This document shows positions 28,008 through 37,397 of a stretch of DNA of 54,637 nt, piece after piece. The notes beneath the pieces are model-generated. The model was not told the origin of the DNA, searched no databases, and worked only from the letters and a program-made list of their open reading frames with translations. This stretch comes from Defluviitaleaceae bacterium (GTDB lineage Bacteria > Bacillota > Clostridia > Lachnospirales > WRAA01). The position numbers were made by a program, and so were the translations under genes. Where the stretch lies: the NCBI GenBank assembly GCA_009780015.1, contig WRAW01000007.1:1-54637 (forward strand). The letters are read 5' to 3'. Position 1 is the stretch's first letter, and the number at the start of each line of letters is the position of its first letter.

Positions 28008-28505
28008 TTGGAAGAGAGTACCGGCAGCAACAAGAATAAATTACTGATGATCGTGATAATTGCGCTACTTGTAGTATTGCTTGCCGCAATGGTCTTTGTC
28101 ACCATCATGGTGCTAGGAATAGCAGGAGGGCAAGATCAGCAAGAAGGACAATTTGTCGTACCCGATCTCAGACTTGACCAGCAGGAATCAATAGAGCTTT
28201 CGGGTCCAATCGCTACCAATATACGTGGCGAGACAGGTGGATCGCACGTCTTTAGCGCAAACTTTGTCGTGTTGGTCGATAACACACAGGGAAATACCAG
28301 TGCGGCTCTTATAGAACTGGTAAGCGCGTCCGACAGTATCGTGCGTGGCGTTGCGCTTCACGTAGTCAGGGGCAGAACTTTTGAAGAGCTGTCTCATCCC
28401 GATGCGATGTCTATTCTTGAACAGGAGATTCTCGACCAGCTTAGGCACGAGTTTGGCTCCAGCCTGATTCACCGAGTTATGATTACGAACTGGTTCGTGG
28501 ATTAA
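28008..28505 (+). CDS. fliL: Flagellar basal body-associated protein FliL
   Basis: N-terminal TM and a FliL-like C-terminus between motB and fliM. Confidence 0.82.
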   Translation: MEESTGSNKNKLLMIVIIALLVVLLAAMVFVTIMVLGIAGGQDQQEGQFVVPDLRLDQQESIELSGPIATNIRGETGGSHVFSANFVVLVDNTQGNTSAALIELVSASDSIVRGVALHVVRGRTFEELSHPDAMSILEQEILDQLRHEFGSSLIHRVMITNWFVD

Positions 28506-28525
28506 CTAACAAGAGGTGCAGAATA

Positions 28526-29512
28526 ATGAGTGACATTTTATCCCAATCGGAAATAGACGCGCTGCTAAAGGCGCTGAATTCCGGCGACGAAGAAGTATTG
28601 AAGGTCAATAACGAGGTCGTTAAGGAAGCCCGGAACTATAACTTTTCGCGCCCTTCAAAGTTTAATAAGGAGCAGCTCCGCACCCTTGAAATCATTTATG
28701 AAAATTATTCAAGGATTCTTTCGTCGTTCTTTACGGGCTACATGCGCACACACAGCGTTGTGGAAGTCGCAAACGCCGAGCAAATGACCTACAACGAATT
28801 CAACAACTCGCTGGTAAATCCTGTTGTTCTTGGGATCATAGATTTTTCGCCCCTTAAAGGGTCGATAATACTTGAAATGTCATCAAATTTAGGTTATTCT
28901 ATTATAGAAAGAATCTTGGGCGGCATTGGTCTTGGTATGAAGGTTGTGCGCGACTTTTCAGAAATTGAAAAGATACTTCTGAGCCGCGTCCTATCCAACA
29001 TGATCGCGCGCTTGCCGGAACCATGGGAAAACGTGCTGCAATTGAAACCAAGGCTCGACAAGATTGAGACAAACTCGCAGTTCGCCCAGATATTCGGGCC
29101 GAATGAGATGATTGCCCTTGTAACCCTGCGTGTAAAGGTTGGCAGTACGGAAGGCATGATTAACTTCTGCCTGCCTCACCTCGTCATAAGCCCGATTATG
29201 GACAGGCTGTACACAAAGTTCTGGTTTGAACAGATAGTTCAGGCCGACGACAGCGACGTCCACCGCGAAGAGCTGGAAGGGCAGATAAACAAGGCCGTAG
29301 TTCCGATAACCGCCGTTGTGGGTAAGAGCAATATCACGGTCAACGAGTTTGTAAACCTGCAAGTGGGCGATATTATACCACTGGACTCCTACGTCACTTC
29401 TGATCTAAACATATACGTGGGGAACCTTCTGAAATTCTACGCAAGGCCAGGGACAAAACGCGGCAAGAATGCTTTCCAAATAACATCCCACATAAGTAAG
29501 GAGGAGGAGTAA
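28526..29512 (+). CDS. fliM: Flagellar motor switch protein FliM
   Basis: LSQSEIDALLKALNSGD, YNFSRPSKFNKEQLRTLEIIYENYSR. Confidence 0.97.
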   Translation: MSDILSQSEIDALLKALNSGDEEVLKVNNEVVKEARNYNFSRPSKFNKEQLRTLEIIYENYSRILSSFFTGYMRTHSVVEVANAEQMTYNEFNNSLVNPVVLGIIDFSPLKGSIILEMSSNLGYSIIERILGGIGLGMKVVRDFSEIEKILLSRVLSNMIARLPEPWENVLQLKPRLDKIETNSQFAQIFGPNEMIALVTLRVKVGSTEGMINFCLPHLVISPIMDRLYTKFWFEQIVQADDSDVHREELEGQINKAVVPITAVVGKSNITVNEFVNLQVGDIIPLDSYVTSDLNIYVGNLLKFYARPGTKRGKNAFQITSHISKEEE

Positions 29513-29516
29513 CAGC

Positions 29517-30755
29517 ATGGGAGAAATGCTCTCGCAGGAAGAAATTAACGCATTGTTAAACGGCTCGCCTCCTGAAGATGATCTTGAGGGTTCGGCAGCA
29601 GAAGATTCCGGCAAGAACAAAGGCACAGGCTTTGACACTGAAAACATCGCCGAAAGCGAAACCCATTCGGCTATGCTAACCCCGGAGCAGAAAGACATTC
29701 TGGGTGAGTTTGGAAACATAAGCATGGGTACGGCGGCAACAACAATGTCTACTCTGCTTAGCAACAAGGTAGACATTGATACGCCAAGCGTAAAGATAAT
29801 GACGTGGGAAGAGCTCAAGTCGCGCTATCAGCGGCCCTTTGTCGGAATTAGAGTAGACTACAAGGTAGGGCTTCGCGGCTCTAACATAATGGCTCTGCAG
29901 ATGCACGACGTAAAGATCATCTCCAACCTGATGATGGGCGGAGACGGCAATGTCAGCGGCGACGATGAAATTAACGAAATAGACCTTAGCGCTATTGGCG
30001 AAGCAATGAATCAAATGGTCGGGTCGTCGTCCACATCTGTATCGGCGATGATTAAGACAAAGATAGATATTGATACGCCGAAAGCGTTCGTTATTGATTT
30101 CTCTGACGAGGAATTCTTTGAGACGGTTGACTTTCGATTCGATGAAGTGGTTGTATGCGTATACTTTAATATGAAGATCGGCGACATCATCGACAGCCAG
30201 ATAATGCAAGTAATGAACCTCGACCTTGCGAAAGATGTTATCGAAATGTTTAAGAGCTCGTTTAGCCCTACACCGGCAGCCGCGCCGCCGCCGGCCGTAG
30301 CCCCAAGTCCCGCCGCCGCTCCGGCGCAGTACGCGCAGCCGGAACCATATCCGCCACATCCAGCGGCACCTATGCAAGTGGGAGGTCATCAACCTATGCA
30401 AGGTCAACCTATGCCAGTTCAATATTCGCAGCCTTTTCCGCCTATGCCGACAAATGTTTCGCCGGCGCACTTCCAGAATTTTGATGTTCAATCTGTTATC
30501 CAGCAGAAGGAAAATATTGGGATCATTATGGATGTGCCGCTCGAAGTTACCGTCGAGCTGGGCAGAACCAGGAAGAAGATAAAGGAAATATTAGAATTTT
30601 CGCCGGGTACAATTGTCGAGCTGGATAAGCTGGCCGGTGAACCTATAGATGTATTGGTGAACGGAAAGTTTGTCGCCAAAGGTGAGGTAGTGGTTATTGA
30701 CGAGAAGTTTGGCATACGTATAACCGATATCATTAGTCCTGAAAACAGGATATAA
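29517..30755 (+). CDS. fliY: Flagellar motor switch phosphatase FliY (FliN domain)
   Basis: MLSQEEINALLNG, CheC-like LGEFGNISMGTAATTMSTLL and IGEAMNQMVGSSS; C-terminal FliN domain VPLEVTVELGRTRKKIKEILEFSPGTIVELDKLAGEPIDVLVNGK. Confidence 0.95.
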   Translation: MGEMLSQEEINALLNGSPPEDDLEGSAAEDSGKNKGTGFDTENIAESETHSAMLTPEQKDILGEFGNISMGTAATTMSTLLSNKVDIDTPSVKIMTWEELKSRYQRPFVGIRVDYKVGLRGSNIMALQMHDVKIISNLMMGGDGNVSGDDEINEIDLSAIGEAMNQMVGSSSTSVSAMIKTKIDIDTPKAFVIDFSDEEFFETVDFRFDEVVVCVYFNMKIGDIIDSQIMQVMNLDLAKDVIEMFKSSFSPTPAAAPPPAVAPSPAAAPAQYAQPEPYPPHPAAPMQVGGHQPMQGQPMPVQYSQPFPPMPTNVSPAHFQNFDVQSVIQQKENIGIIMDVPLEVTVELGRTRKKIKEILEFSPGTIVELDKLAGEPIDVLVNGKFVAKGEVVVIDEKFGIRITDIISPENRI

Positions 30756-30783
30756 ATATATAGTGATTTGAGGAGTGTTCTTA

Positions 30784-31149
30784 ATGGCTGATAAAACTAT
30801 ACTGCTGGTTGACGATGCCGCATTCATGCGCATGATGCTTAAAGACATACTGACGAAAAACGGATACAACGTTGTTGGCGAAGCTGAAAACGGAGTAAAG
30901 GCAATTGAAAAATACAAGGAACTCAAGCCCGGCCTTGTCATACTTGATATTACAATGCCTGAAATGGATGGTATCCAAGCCGCTAAGGGCATAAAGGCTG
31001 CGGACGCCAACGCGCTGATTGTGATGTGCTCGGCCATGGGACAGCAGGCGATGGTTATCGAGTCGATACAAGCAGGAGCGCGCGACTTTATTGTTAAGCC
31101 GTTCCAACCTGACCGTGTGCTGGAGGCCGTGCAGAAAGTAATTGGCTAA
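30784..31149 (+). CDS. cheY: Chemotaxis response regulator CheY
   Basis: ILLVDDAAFMRMMLKDIL, VILDITMPEMDG and FIVKPFQPDRV. Confidence 0.95.
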   Translation: MADKTILLVDDAAFMRMMLKDILTKNGYNVVGEAENGVKAIEKYKELKPGLVILDITMPEMDGIQAAKGIKAADANALIVMCSAMGQQAMVIESIQAGARDFIVKPFQPDRVLEAVQKVIG

Positions 31150-31573
31150 CATGTATCCTTGGATTATACCCATTGTCTTTACGCCGCAAGACCTAACACC
31201 GCTGGCTATGTTAGGTCAAGTGGTCTGGTTTGTGTTGGTATTTGCGTTTGTGATCGTGCTGGCGTTTGTGTTTACAAGATGGATCGCCGGTGCGAGATAT
31301 AAGCGAGACTCGACAGGCAATTTGCAGGTAGTTGAGTCGATTGCTGTAGGTCAGCAAGTGTACTTGCAGCTTGTTCGCGCGGGTGGCAAGTATATTGTTA
31401 TTGGAGTTACGCGCGGGAATGTAACATATGTGTGCGAACTGCCCCCGGATGAGGTAAAGCTGCCTGACCATAAAGTGATGGGTGACGGTGTTGTGGCCGA
31501 ACGTTTTGAAAAATATCTCAAATCGTATTTGCCAAGACGATCTGGCAGTGAAGATGGCAGTGGCAAGCACTAA
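31142..31573 (+). CDS. fliO: Flagellar biosynthetic protein FliO/FliZ
   Basis: N-terminal TM, LQVVESIAVGQQVYLQLVRAGGKYIVIGVTRGNVTYVCEL; upstream of fliP. Confidence 0.88.
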   Translation: MANMYPWIIPIVFTPQDLTPLAMLGQVVWFVLVFAFVIVLAFVFTRWIAGARYKRDSTGNLQVVESIAVGQQVYLQLVRAGGKYIVIGVTRGNVTYVCELPPDEVKLPDHKVMGDGVVAERFEKYLKSYLPRRSGSEDGSGKH

Positions 31574-31668
31574 GAACCTGTAATCAACTCCCGGAATGCC
31601 TAAATTGGCGGGTTGGACAGCGGCGGAACTGATCGCCGGGACAGCGTTTCGGGAGTTGATTACAGGTT
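31574..31668. mobile_element. Short MITE-like element (95 bp), GAACCTGT end group
   Basis: AACCTGTAATCAACTCCCGgaatGC ... GCgtttCGGGAGTTGATTACAGGTT. The left TAA is the fliO stop codon. Confidence 0.8.
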
Positions 31669-31708
31669 ATAGGTTACAACAGAGGTTAATGAATGAAGGA
31701 ACAGTGAT

Positions 31709-32455
31709 ATGATGGGCACTTTTTCGTGGAAATTTAGCGTAGTCATACTTCTTTTTTTTGGAACGACTCATGCTCTTGGGGCGGATGTCGGCGCTATAGA
31801 ACTTACAATGACAACGCTAGACAATCCCGACCAGGTTGTGCCCACCCTGCAAATTTTCTTGATGCTCACGCTGATAGGGATTGCGCCGTTTCTTCTGCTC
31901 ATGCTTACTTCGTTTACGCGTATTATTGTGTCGCTCAGTTTTATACGTTCGGCGCTAGGTACGCAGCAGATGCCTCCAAATCAGGTGCTAATTGGAATGG
32001 CACTATTTTTAACGTTGTTCATAATGGGGCCAATCTTTACACAGATTAACGAAACGGCCGTCCGGCCATTTGGCGAAGGCTTGATAAATCAAGAGGAAGC
32101 TATCGATACGGCTATGGTTCCGCTGCGTGAATTCATGTGGCGTCAAGTTGAGCCGCGCGATATTGAGTTGTTTATCCGACTGTCCGGGGAGACGTTTGAA
32201 ACGTTTGAGGACGTTCCCGACCGGGTATTGATCCCGGCCTTTATGCTTGGCGAGATTACAAAGGGATTCAGAATCGGATTCCTGATATTCATGCCGTTTA
32301 TCGTTATAGACATGATTGTCGCCTCGGTACTGATGGCAATGGGCATGATGATGCTTCCCCCCGCGATGATATCCCTGCCGTTCAAGGTTTTATTGTTTGT
32401 AATGGTTGACGGATGGTCGCTGGTGCTGGAGGGCGTAATAATGACATTCCGATAG
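31709..32455 (+). CDS. fliP: Flagellar biosynthetic protein FliP
   Basis: LLMLTSFTRIIVSLSFIRSALGTQQMPPNQVLIGMALFLTLFIM. Confidence 0.97.
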   Translation: MMGTFSWKFSVVILLFFGTTHALGADVGAIELTMTTLDNPDQVVPTLQIFLMLTLIGIAPFLLLMLTSFTRIIVSLSFIRSALGTQQMPPNQVLIGMALFLTLFIMGPIFTQINETAVRPFGEGLINQEEAIDTAMVPLREFMWRQVEPRDIELFIRLSGETFETFEDVPDRVLIPAFMLGEITKGFRIGFLIFMPFIVIDMIVASVLMAMGMMMLPPAMISLPFKVLLFVMVDGWSLVLEGVIMTFR

Positions 32456-32467
32456 CGGCGGGAATAA

Positions 32468-32539
32468 GGATCTGTATTCATGGATGGGGACGAAAAATCG
32501 CCTCGCTAATACACCATCCCCACCTATGAATATAGGTTC
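32468..32539. mobile_element. Minimal MITE-like element (about 72 bp)
   Basis: GGATCTGTATTCATGGATGGGGA ... ACCATCCCCACCTATGAATATAGGTTC, with GGCGAAAAA-type CGAAAAATCGCCTCG in the loop; between fliP and fliQ. Confidence 0.65.
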
Positions 32540-32580
32540 TATGTTCTGTAAGACTGAGAATTGACTGGCAGGTGATTTGA

Positions 32581-32862
32581 TTGAACGAAGATATGATCCT
32601 CACGATTGTGCAGCGTTCGCTGTTTACCATCATATTAGTCGCCGGGCCGGTGCTCATTGTGGGGCTTACGGTGGGCGTACTTGTGAGCATATTCCAGACG
32701 ATGACGTCGATCCAAGAGCCGACTATGTCGTTCGTGCCGAAAATTGTAGCGGTCTTGGCTTCGCTTATATTCTTTGGGCCATTTATGCTGGCAAACCTTA
32801 CATCGCTAGCAAGAGAGCTTTTTACGGAACTGCCGTACTACGTGATTCCTCTGGTGGATTAA
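32581..32862 (+). CDS. fliQ: Flagellar biosynthetic protein FliQ
   Basis: GPVLIVGLTVGVLVSIFQTMTSIQEPTMSFVPKIVAV. Confidence 0.96.
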   Translation: MNEDMILTIVQRSLFTIILVAGPVLIVGLTVGVLVSIFQTMTSIQEPTMSFVPKIVAVLASLIFFGPFMLANLTSLARELFTELPYYVIPLVD

Positions 32863-32871
32863 GGGCTGCGT

Positions 32872-33687
32872 ATGACTACCGACATTCCTGAACTGGCCGC
32901 ATATGCTTTGGTGGGCTTCTTTAATAATTTTGATGTGCTGTTGCTGGTAATGGTCAGGATGCTGGCGTTTTTCATGTTGGTTCCGGTGCTTGCCGGAGCG
33001 ACCATTCCTACGATGCCCCGCGTGATGCTGGCGTTTGCCGTGTCGTACATGGTGTTTGCTACCGGCGTGGCTGGTGAGATATCCTATGTACCGAACGTGA
33101 CCGGTTATTTCAGCCTGATTTTAAGTGAGCTTTTGGCCGGATTGCTTATGGGCTTCATCGTATATATCGCGTTTGCGGTCATATACTTTGTCGGTCAGAT
33201 TGTCGATTATCAAATCGGTTTTATGATGGCCTCGCTCTTTGATCCCATATCGCAGATACAGGTTCCCGTTGTGGGTAACTTGCTGTTCTTTACCATGATG
33301 GCTCTGTTTGTGGTGTCGGGCGGGTTGTCGTCGCTGATAGCCGCGGTGATGCTAAGCTATGGGATCGCGCCTATCGGTGAGATATTCATACTTGAGAATA
33401 ATGTGCTGATGGTATACTGTCTCAGCCTGTTTTCGGCGTACTTCCTGCTGGGACTGCAGTTTGCGCTACCGATAACAGGCTCTATACTGCTTGTTGACGT
33501 TATGCTTGGTATACTTGTCAAGGCTGTGCCGCAGATGAACATATTCGTGGTAGGTATGCCGATAAAGACGTTTCTGGGCCTGAGCATAATGTGGTTTATA
33601 ACGCCTGTTTTCGCAACATATTATTATATAATATATGAACATGCCGCCGAAGCTTTGATGTCTGTGATTGGGGGGCTTACGCCGTGA
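32872..33687 (+). CDS. fliR: Flagellar biosynthetic protein FliR
   Basis: Polytopic FliR-like protein between fliQ and flhB. Confidence 0.95.
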   Translation: MTTDIPELAAYALVGFFNNFDVLLLVMVRMLAFFMLVPVLAGATIPTMPRVMLAFAVSYMVFATGVAGEISYVPNVTGYFSLILSELLAGLLMGFIVYIAFAVIYFVGQIVDYQIGFMMASLFDPISQIQVPVVGNLLFFTMMALFVVSGGLSSLIAAVMLSYGIAPIGEIFILENNVLMVYCLSLFSAYFLLGLQFALPITGSILLVDVMLGILVKAVPQMNIFVVGMPIKTFLGLSIMWFITPVFATYYYIIYEHAAEALMSVIGGLTP

Positions 33688-34874
33688 CGCTGCTTGACGA
33701 ACGGGAATTGCGCGTCGCCTTCTCACGGGGAGACGGATGCCGGCTCCGCCTGAACTTGGCCTTCTTCGCCGACCAAGGCGAAAAAACAGAGGAAGCCACT
33801 CACAAGCGCAAGACCGACGCGCGCAGGAAGGGTCAGGTCGCCAACTCTCAGGAGATATCGACGGCATTTATGCTGTTGGGGGCCTTTTTTTCGCTTGGCC
33901 TGTTTGCGAGTTGGATCATAGGCAACATAACAACAGTGTTTCACATCGCGTATTCCAACCTTGCCATGGCCAATTACGTGTATACTAATGAATTTATGGT
34001 CGGATATCTTACGTTCATGTTCTCGCGCGTGATACTGACGGCGGCGCCGCTGCTGGCGGTCGCCCTGATGCTTGGACTCATTGCCAATCTTGTGCAGGTT
34101 GGCTGGCATCCTACGTTCGAGCCGCTGCGCCCCAAGCTTTCCAAGCTGAACCCGATCAACAATTTCAAGAACAAGTGGTTCAGCCTTCAAGTTCTCGTAA
34201 ATCTGTTCAAATCGCTGTTTAAGTTTGCGATAATCATTGCTATCCTGGTCAACCTGATGAGCAACGAAATCGGAATGCTGTTGATGATTCCTACCATGAG
34301 CTTTGAGGACTCTCTGCTGTATTTCGGGGGCATGATTGTTACGTTAGGCTTACAGGTGGGTGCGCTGTTCATATTCATAGCGATGGCGGATTTCGCGTAC
34401 ACGCGCTTCAAGCACAAGAAAGACCTGCGAATGTCCAAGTTCGAGGTCAAGCAGGAGCATAAGCAGCAAGAAGGCGATCCGCTGATAAAGGGGCGCATAC
34501 GCCAGAAAATGCGAGAAGCCTCCATGCGCCGTATGATGAAAGATCTACCGACCGCCGATGTTATAATCACAAACCCGACTCACTACGCGGTGGCGATAAA
34601 GTACGACAAGGAGAAATATGGCGACGCGCCCGTAGTCGTGGCTAAGGGCGTCGATTTTCTGGCCAAGCGCATAAAGGACATCGGTAAGGAGAATGGCGTA
34701 CAGATCGTGGAAAATGTACAGCTTGCCCGTGCCCTCTACCAGCAGGTGGAAGTGGGCAAGGCTATCCCGCCGGAGCTCTACCAGGCAGTTGCGGAAATAC
34801 TGGCTTTCGTGTACAGGATCAGGAATAACAGAAGATACTTCAGCAACGACGGAACCGTGTTAGCCAACACATAA
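33684..34874 (+). CDS. flhB: Flagellar biosynthetic protein FlhB
   Basis: FFADQGEKTEEATHKRKTDARRKGQVANSQEI and the autocleavage motif ITNPTHYAVAIKYD. Confidence 0.97.
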   Translation: MTLLDERELRVAFSRGDGCRLRLNLAFFADQGEKTEEATHKRKTDARRKGQVANSQEISTAFMLLGAFFSLGLFASWIIGNITTVFHIAYSNLAMANYVYTNEFMVGYLTFMFSRVILTAAPLLAVALMLGLIANLVQVGWHPTFEPLRPKLSKLNPINNFKNKWFSLQVLVNLFKSLFKFAIIIAILVNLMSNEIGMLLMIPTMSFEDSLLYFGGMIVTLGLQVGALFIFIAMADFAYTRFKHKKDLRMSKFEVKQEHKQQEGDPLIKGRIRQKMREASMRRMMKDLPTADVIITNPTHYAVAIKYDKEKYGDAPVVVAKGVDFLAKRIKDIGKENGVQIVENVQLARALYQQVEVGKAIPPELYQAVAEILAFVYRIRNNRRYFSNDGTVLANT

Positions 34875-34895
34875 ACATTGACGAGGAGTGGGATA

Positions 34896-35654
34896 ATGCA
34901 GCTTGCGCCTACAAACACAAGGATAATAGTTACGGAAGATTACGACCAAATGAGCGCTAAATCCGCGCACATAATGGCCGACGAGATAAATTCGCGCCCC
35001 GACGGCGTGTTTGGCTTCGCGACGGGCCGGACGCCGGTTGGCATGTACAAAGAGCTTATCAGGATGAAGCAGGCCGGTGAAGTCAGTTTTTCCGGCGTTA
35101 CCGCGTTCAATCTGGACGAGTATCATCCCATCGCCAGGGAGAACCCCCAGAGCTACTACTACTTCATGAAGGACAATCTCTTCAATCACGTGGATATTGA
35201 CCACAATCGGGTAAACATTCCAAGCGGAGAATGTCACGACCCGGAAGCCGAGTGCACCGCATACGAAGCAAAGATAGCCGCCGCGGGGGGAATCGACCTG
35301 CAGCTAATCGGTATCGGCCTCAACGGGCACATTGGTTTCAACGAGCCGGCCGACTGCTTTACCAGAGCCACCAACTTCATAGAACTGACCGAAAGCACCA
35401 TCAAGGCCAACAGGCCGTTCTTCGTATACGAGAAGGATGTGCCGCGTCATGCCCTGACAATGGGCATACGCACGATTATGTCGTCGCGAAGGATACTCAT
35501 GATCGCAAACGGAGAAAACAAGGCGGATATAATTGAAAAGGTGCTGTTCGGAAGCATTACGCCCCGTGTACCCGCTTCCGTGCTGCAACTGCACCGCAAC
35601 GTCACAATTGTAATGGACAAACTCGCGGCCGCGAAAATCGCCCACAGGCTATAA
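34896..35654 (+). CDS. nagB: Glucosamine-6-phosphate deaminase
   Basis: GFATGRTPVGMYKELI, FNLDEYHP, IGIGLNGHIGFNEPA. Confidence 0.95.
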   Translation: MQLAPTNTRIIVTEDYDQMSAKSAHIMADEINSRPDGVFGFATGRTPVGMYKELIRMKQAGEVSFSGVTAFNLDEYHPIARENPQSYYYFMKDNLFNHVDIDHNRVNIPSGECHDPEAECTAYEAKIAAAGGIDLQLIGIGLNGHIGFNEPADCFTRATNFIELTESTIKANRPFFVYEKDVPRHALTMGIRTIMSSRRILMIANGENKADIIEKVLFGSITPRVPASVLQLHRNVTIVMDKLAAAKIAHRL

Positions 35655-35757
35655 CCAGATTTTACTGATTTTATGTCAGAATTATTAACGCAAAAATGGG
35701 AAATATATTTCTGTATTGAATTAACAGTTCAATATTGACAAGGATTATAGCACAGAC

Positions 35758-35891
35758 ATGGATTTCGCGCGGAATGTGGTATCAGCCATAGCACACTGTA
35801 CTATCACATATCCACGTGGGAAGAAAGGCAGGAAACTGCATTTCTTACTTAATGCACAAGCTGCGGACAGACTCATCCGCAGCTATTTTTT
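35758..35891 (+). ncRNA. Candidate structured small RNA / leader (unclassified)
   Basis: No ORF. Contains hairpin AAGAAAGGCAGGAAACTGCATTTCTT (35821-35847) and ends in a canonical terminator. Confidence 0.3.
35859..35891 (+). terminator. Rho-independent terminator
   Basis: AGCTGCGGA-CAGACTCA-TCCGCAGCT-ATTTTTTG. Confidence 0.8.
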
Positions 35892-35911
35892 GTTGTAAAA
35901 CAAGCAGGCTT

Positions 35912-36319
35912 CTACACGGCTATTTGTGCCAGGAGATCCGGCAGGGTGTAGGCCGTGACTTCGCGTATGCCGAGGGTGTCGCAGATAGAGTTTATTTGAT
36001 CTATGTCGATCTGGTATATGTAAGCGATGTCGCCGCGCGTGTATATGTACGGAGAGCCGCATTCGACCTCGCGGCGGTAAAGCCCGCATATAAACGACGA
36101 TCCCTTGGCCATGATGCTAAAAAAGTCATGCCGCGAGATTTGTGAGATGTTGCTTGAGCGCGCTATTTCCGCGACCTCGGTTTCGCTAAGTTCCAGTAGG
36201 CCGGCCACGCGCGCCGGGTCAAGCGCGCCGTCCGATGTTTTTATGTAAAGGTCTATCTCCTGAAGTTTCGGCGTGATTCTGGCTATGTAGGTGTGCAGAT
36301 AGCTGTTGGTGGATTTCAA
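35912..36319 (-). CDS. Conserved hypothetical protein
   Basis: 135-aa ORF with good coding character; family not recognised. Confidence 0.55.
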   Translation of the reverse strand: MKSTNSYLHTYIARITPKLQEIDLYIKTSDGALDPARVAGLLELSETEVAEIARSSNISQISRHDFFSIMAKGSSFICGLYRREVECGSPYIYTRGDIAYIYQIDIDQINSICDTLGIREVTAYTLPDLLAQIAV

Positions 36320-36696
36320 AATTATGCCCCCCTGTAATTGATCTTGCTCCTATACTCTATGATAATACACCACGCGCTTCAATTCCAGTTGTAATTAATG
36401 GTATACAAAATTTAACAAAATCATGCTTGACTTTGCAGGGCAGCTAACTTGGCGATTGTATTAAGTCATAGGGAGTTTCTAAGGCAAAAGTTTTGCGGTG
36501 TGGGGCTAACAAGGTATACGACGACCTCAAGAATTAGAAAGAAAGCAGTGCTATTCCAACAAGAAACCGCCACTTCCCCCAACCAACAACTGCACGAAAC
36601 CAATTCTAGTGCAAATACTATGCTATACTCCGAGAGTCATTTCAAGTAGTTGTTGGAAACAATATTGAAGGGAGTATTTACACGAAAGGCACATTA

Positions 36697-36856
36697 GACC
36701 TCTTCCGAAACCTCATTCCGCCGCCTTTGCTGCTTATTTTCCGCCTGGCGTTGTTGCGCCCTCCTAGCAAACACTATAGGGTGTGCGTCGTCGGGCGCGC
36801 CTAGCCAGGCGAAAAAACGCTCGCAAATACGACGAAAGCAGGTTTCGGAAGAGGTC
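36697..36856. mobile_element. MITE-like element, GACCTCTTCCGAAACCT end group, TA flanks
   Basis: TA-GACCTCTTCCGAAACCT ... AGGTTTCGGAAGAGGTC-TA; interior GTGTGCGTCGTCG...CCAGGCGAAAAA. Confidence 0.85.
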
Positions 36857-36885
36857 TATTAGAGAATTTTTTCTGCGGGAAACTA

Positions 36886-37044
36886 TAGCTGTTCCACATG
36901 AAAACCATCCCACCAAACTTGCCATTTTTTCGTAATGCGTCGTCAGCTCCGCCTAGCGTGCCTTTGGGCATGCGTCGTTGTCGCTTCCTAGCCTTACGAA
37001 AAATATCCTGCGTTTGATGGGACGCTTTTCATGTGGAACAGCTA
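36886..37044. mobile_element. MITE-like element, TAGCTGTTCCACATGAAAA end group, TA duplication
   Basis: TA-TAGCTGTTCCACATGAAAA ... TTTTCATGTGGAACAGCTA-TA; interior CGTCGTCAGCTCCGCCTAGCGTGCCTTTGGGCATGCGTCGTTGTCGCTTCCTAG. Confidence 0.85.
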
Positions 37045-37292
37045 TATCGCCGGATATTTGGACTTTCGAGAAAGATTCACAGTACGAACAGGCTTTATCC
37101 GACGTTTTAAGAAGCGGGGATGAACTGACTGCCAGTCTGAATGACGAGCAGAAAATCATCTTCCAAAAGTATGCCGACGCGTGGAGCGAGCTTATGAGCA
37201 TAATAACCATAAAGAACATGACTCACGGCTACAAAATGGGCTTGCTGATGACAGCCGAAGCTTTCGTCACAAGCAAAGACTTTTTCGACTAA

Positions 37293-37397
37293 TATAGCAA
37301 TTCTGGTTTAAATCAAGCCCGAATTTTTCGGAACCCCGGCGGCTTCAGGCCGGAGCTTCTGAAAAATTTGGGTTCCTTCTCAATCGGAATTGCTGTA
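37293..37397. mobile_element. MITE-like element, TAGCAATTC end group
   Basis: TATAGCAATTCTGGTT...GAATTTTTC ... GAAAAATTTGGGTTC..CGGAATTGCTGTA, directly after the DUF6809-like stop codon. Confidence 0.65.

Larger units (their letters stand above)
36682..37292 (+). pseudogene. DUF6809-like gene interrupted by two MITE-like elements and lacking an ATG
   Basis: The C-terminal SPDIWTFEKDSQYEQALSDVLRSGDELTASLNDEQKIIFQKY...YKMGLLMTAEAFVTS matches the 47189-47467 ORF. The N-terminal codons lie before and between the elements. Confidence 0.75.

Noticed and set aside
13893-31570. Many long antisense ORFs across the flagellar genes (e.g. 14428-15063, 15827-16435, 17597-18385, 19183-20031, 29676-30491)
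   Set aside because: They are opposite well-recognised flagellar genes, have no recognisable domains and reflect GC-rich codon mirror bias.
35655-35895. glmS or c-di-GMP riboswitch after nagB
   Set aside because: No match to the consensus core motifs I could recall for these classes, and the next gene in the sense direction is not a typical target.
34874-36319. Continuation of the flagellar operon (flhA, flhF) after flhB
   Set aside because: nagB and unrelated genes follow; no flhA-like protein in the window.
36978-37045. N-terminus MSLPSLTKNILRLMGRFSCGTAI of the supplied ORF as native protein
   Set aside because: These codons lie inside the TAGCTGTTCC element; the native N-terminus is upstream and interrupted.
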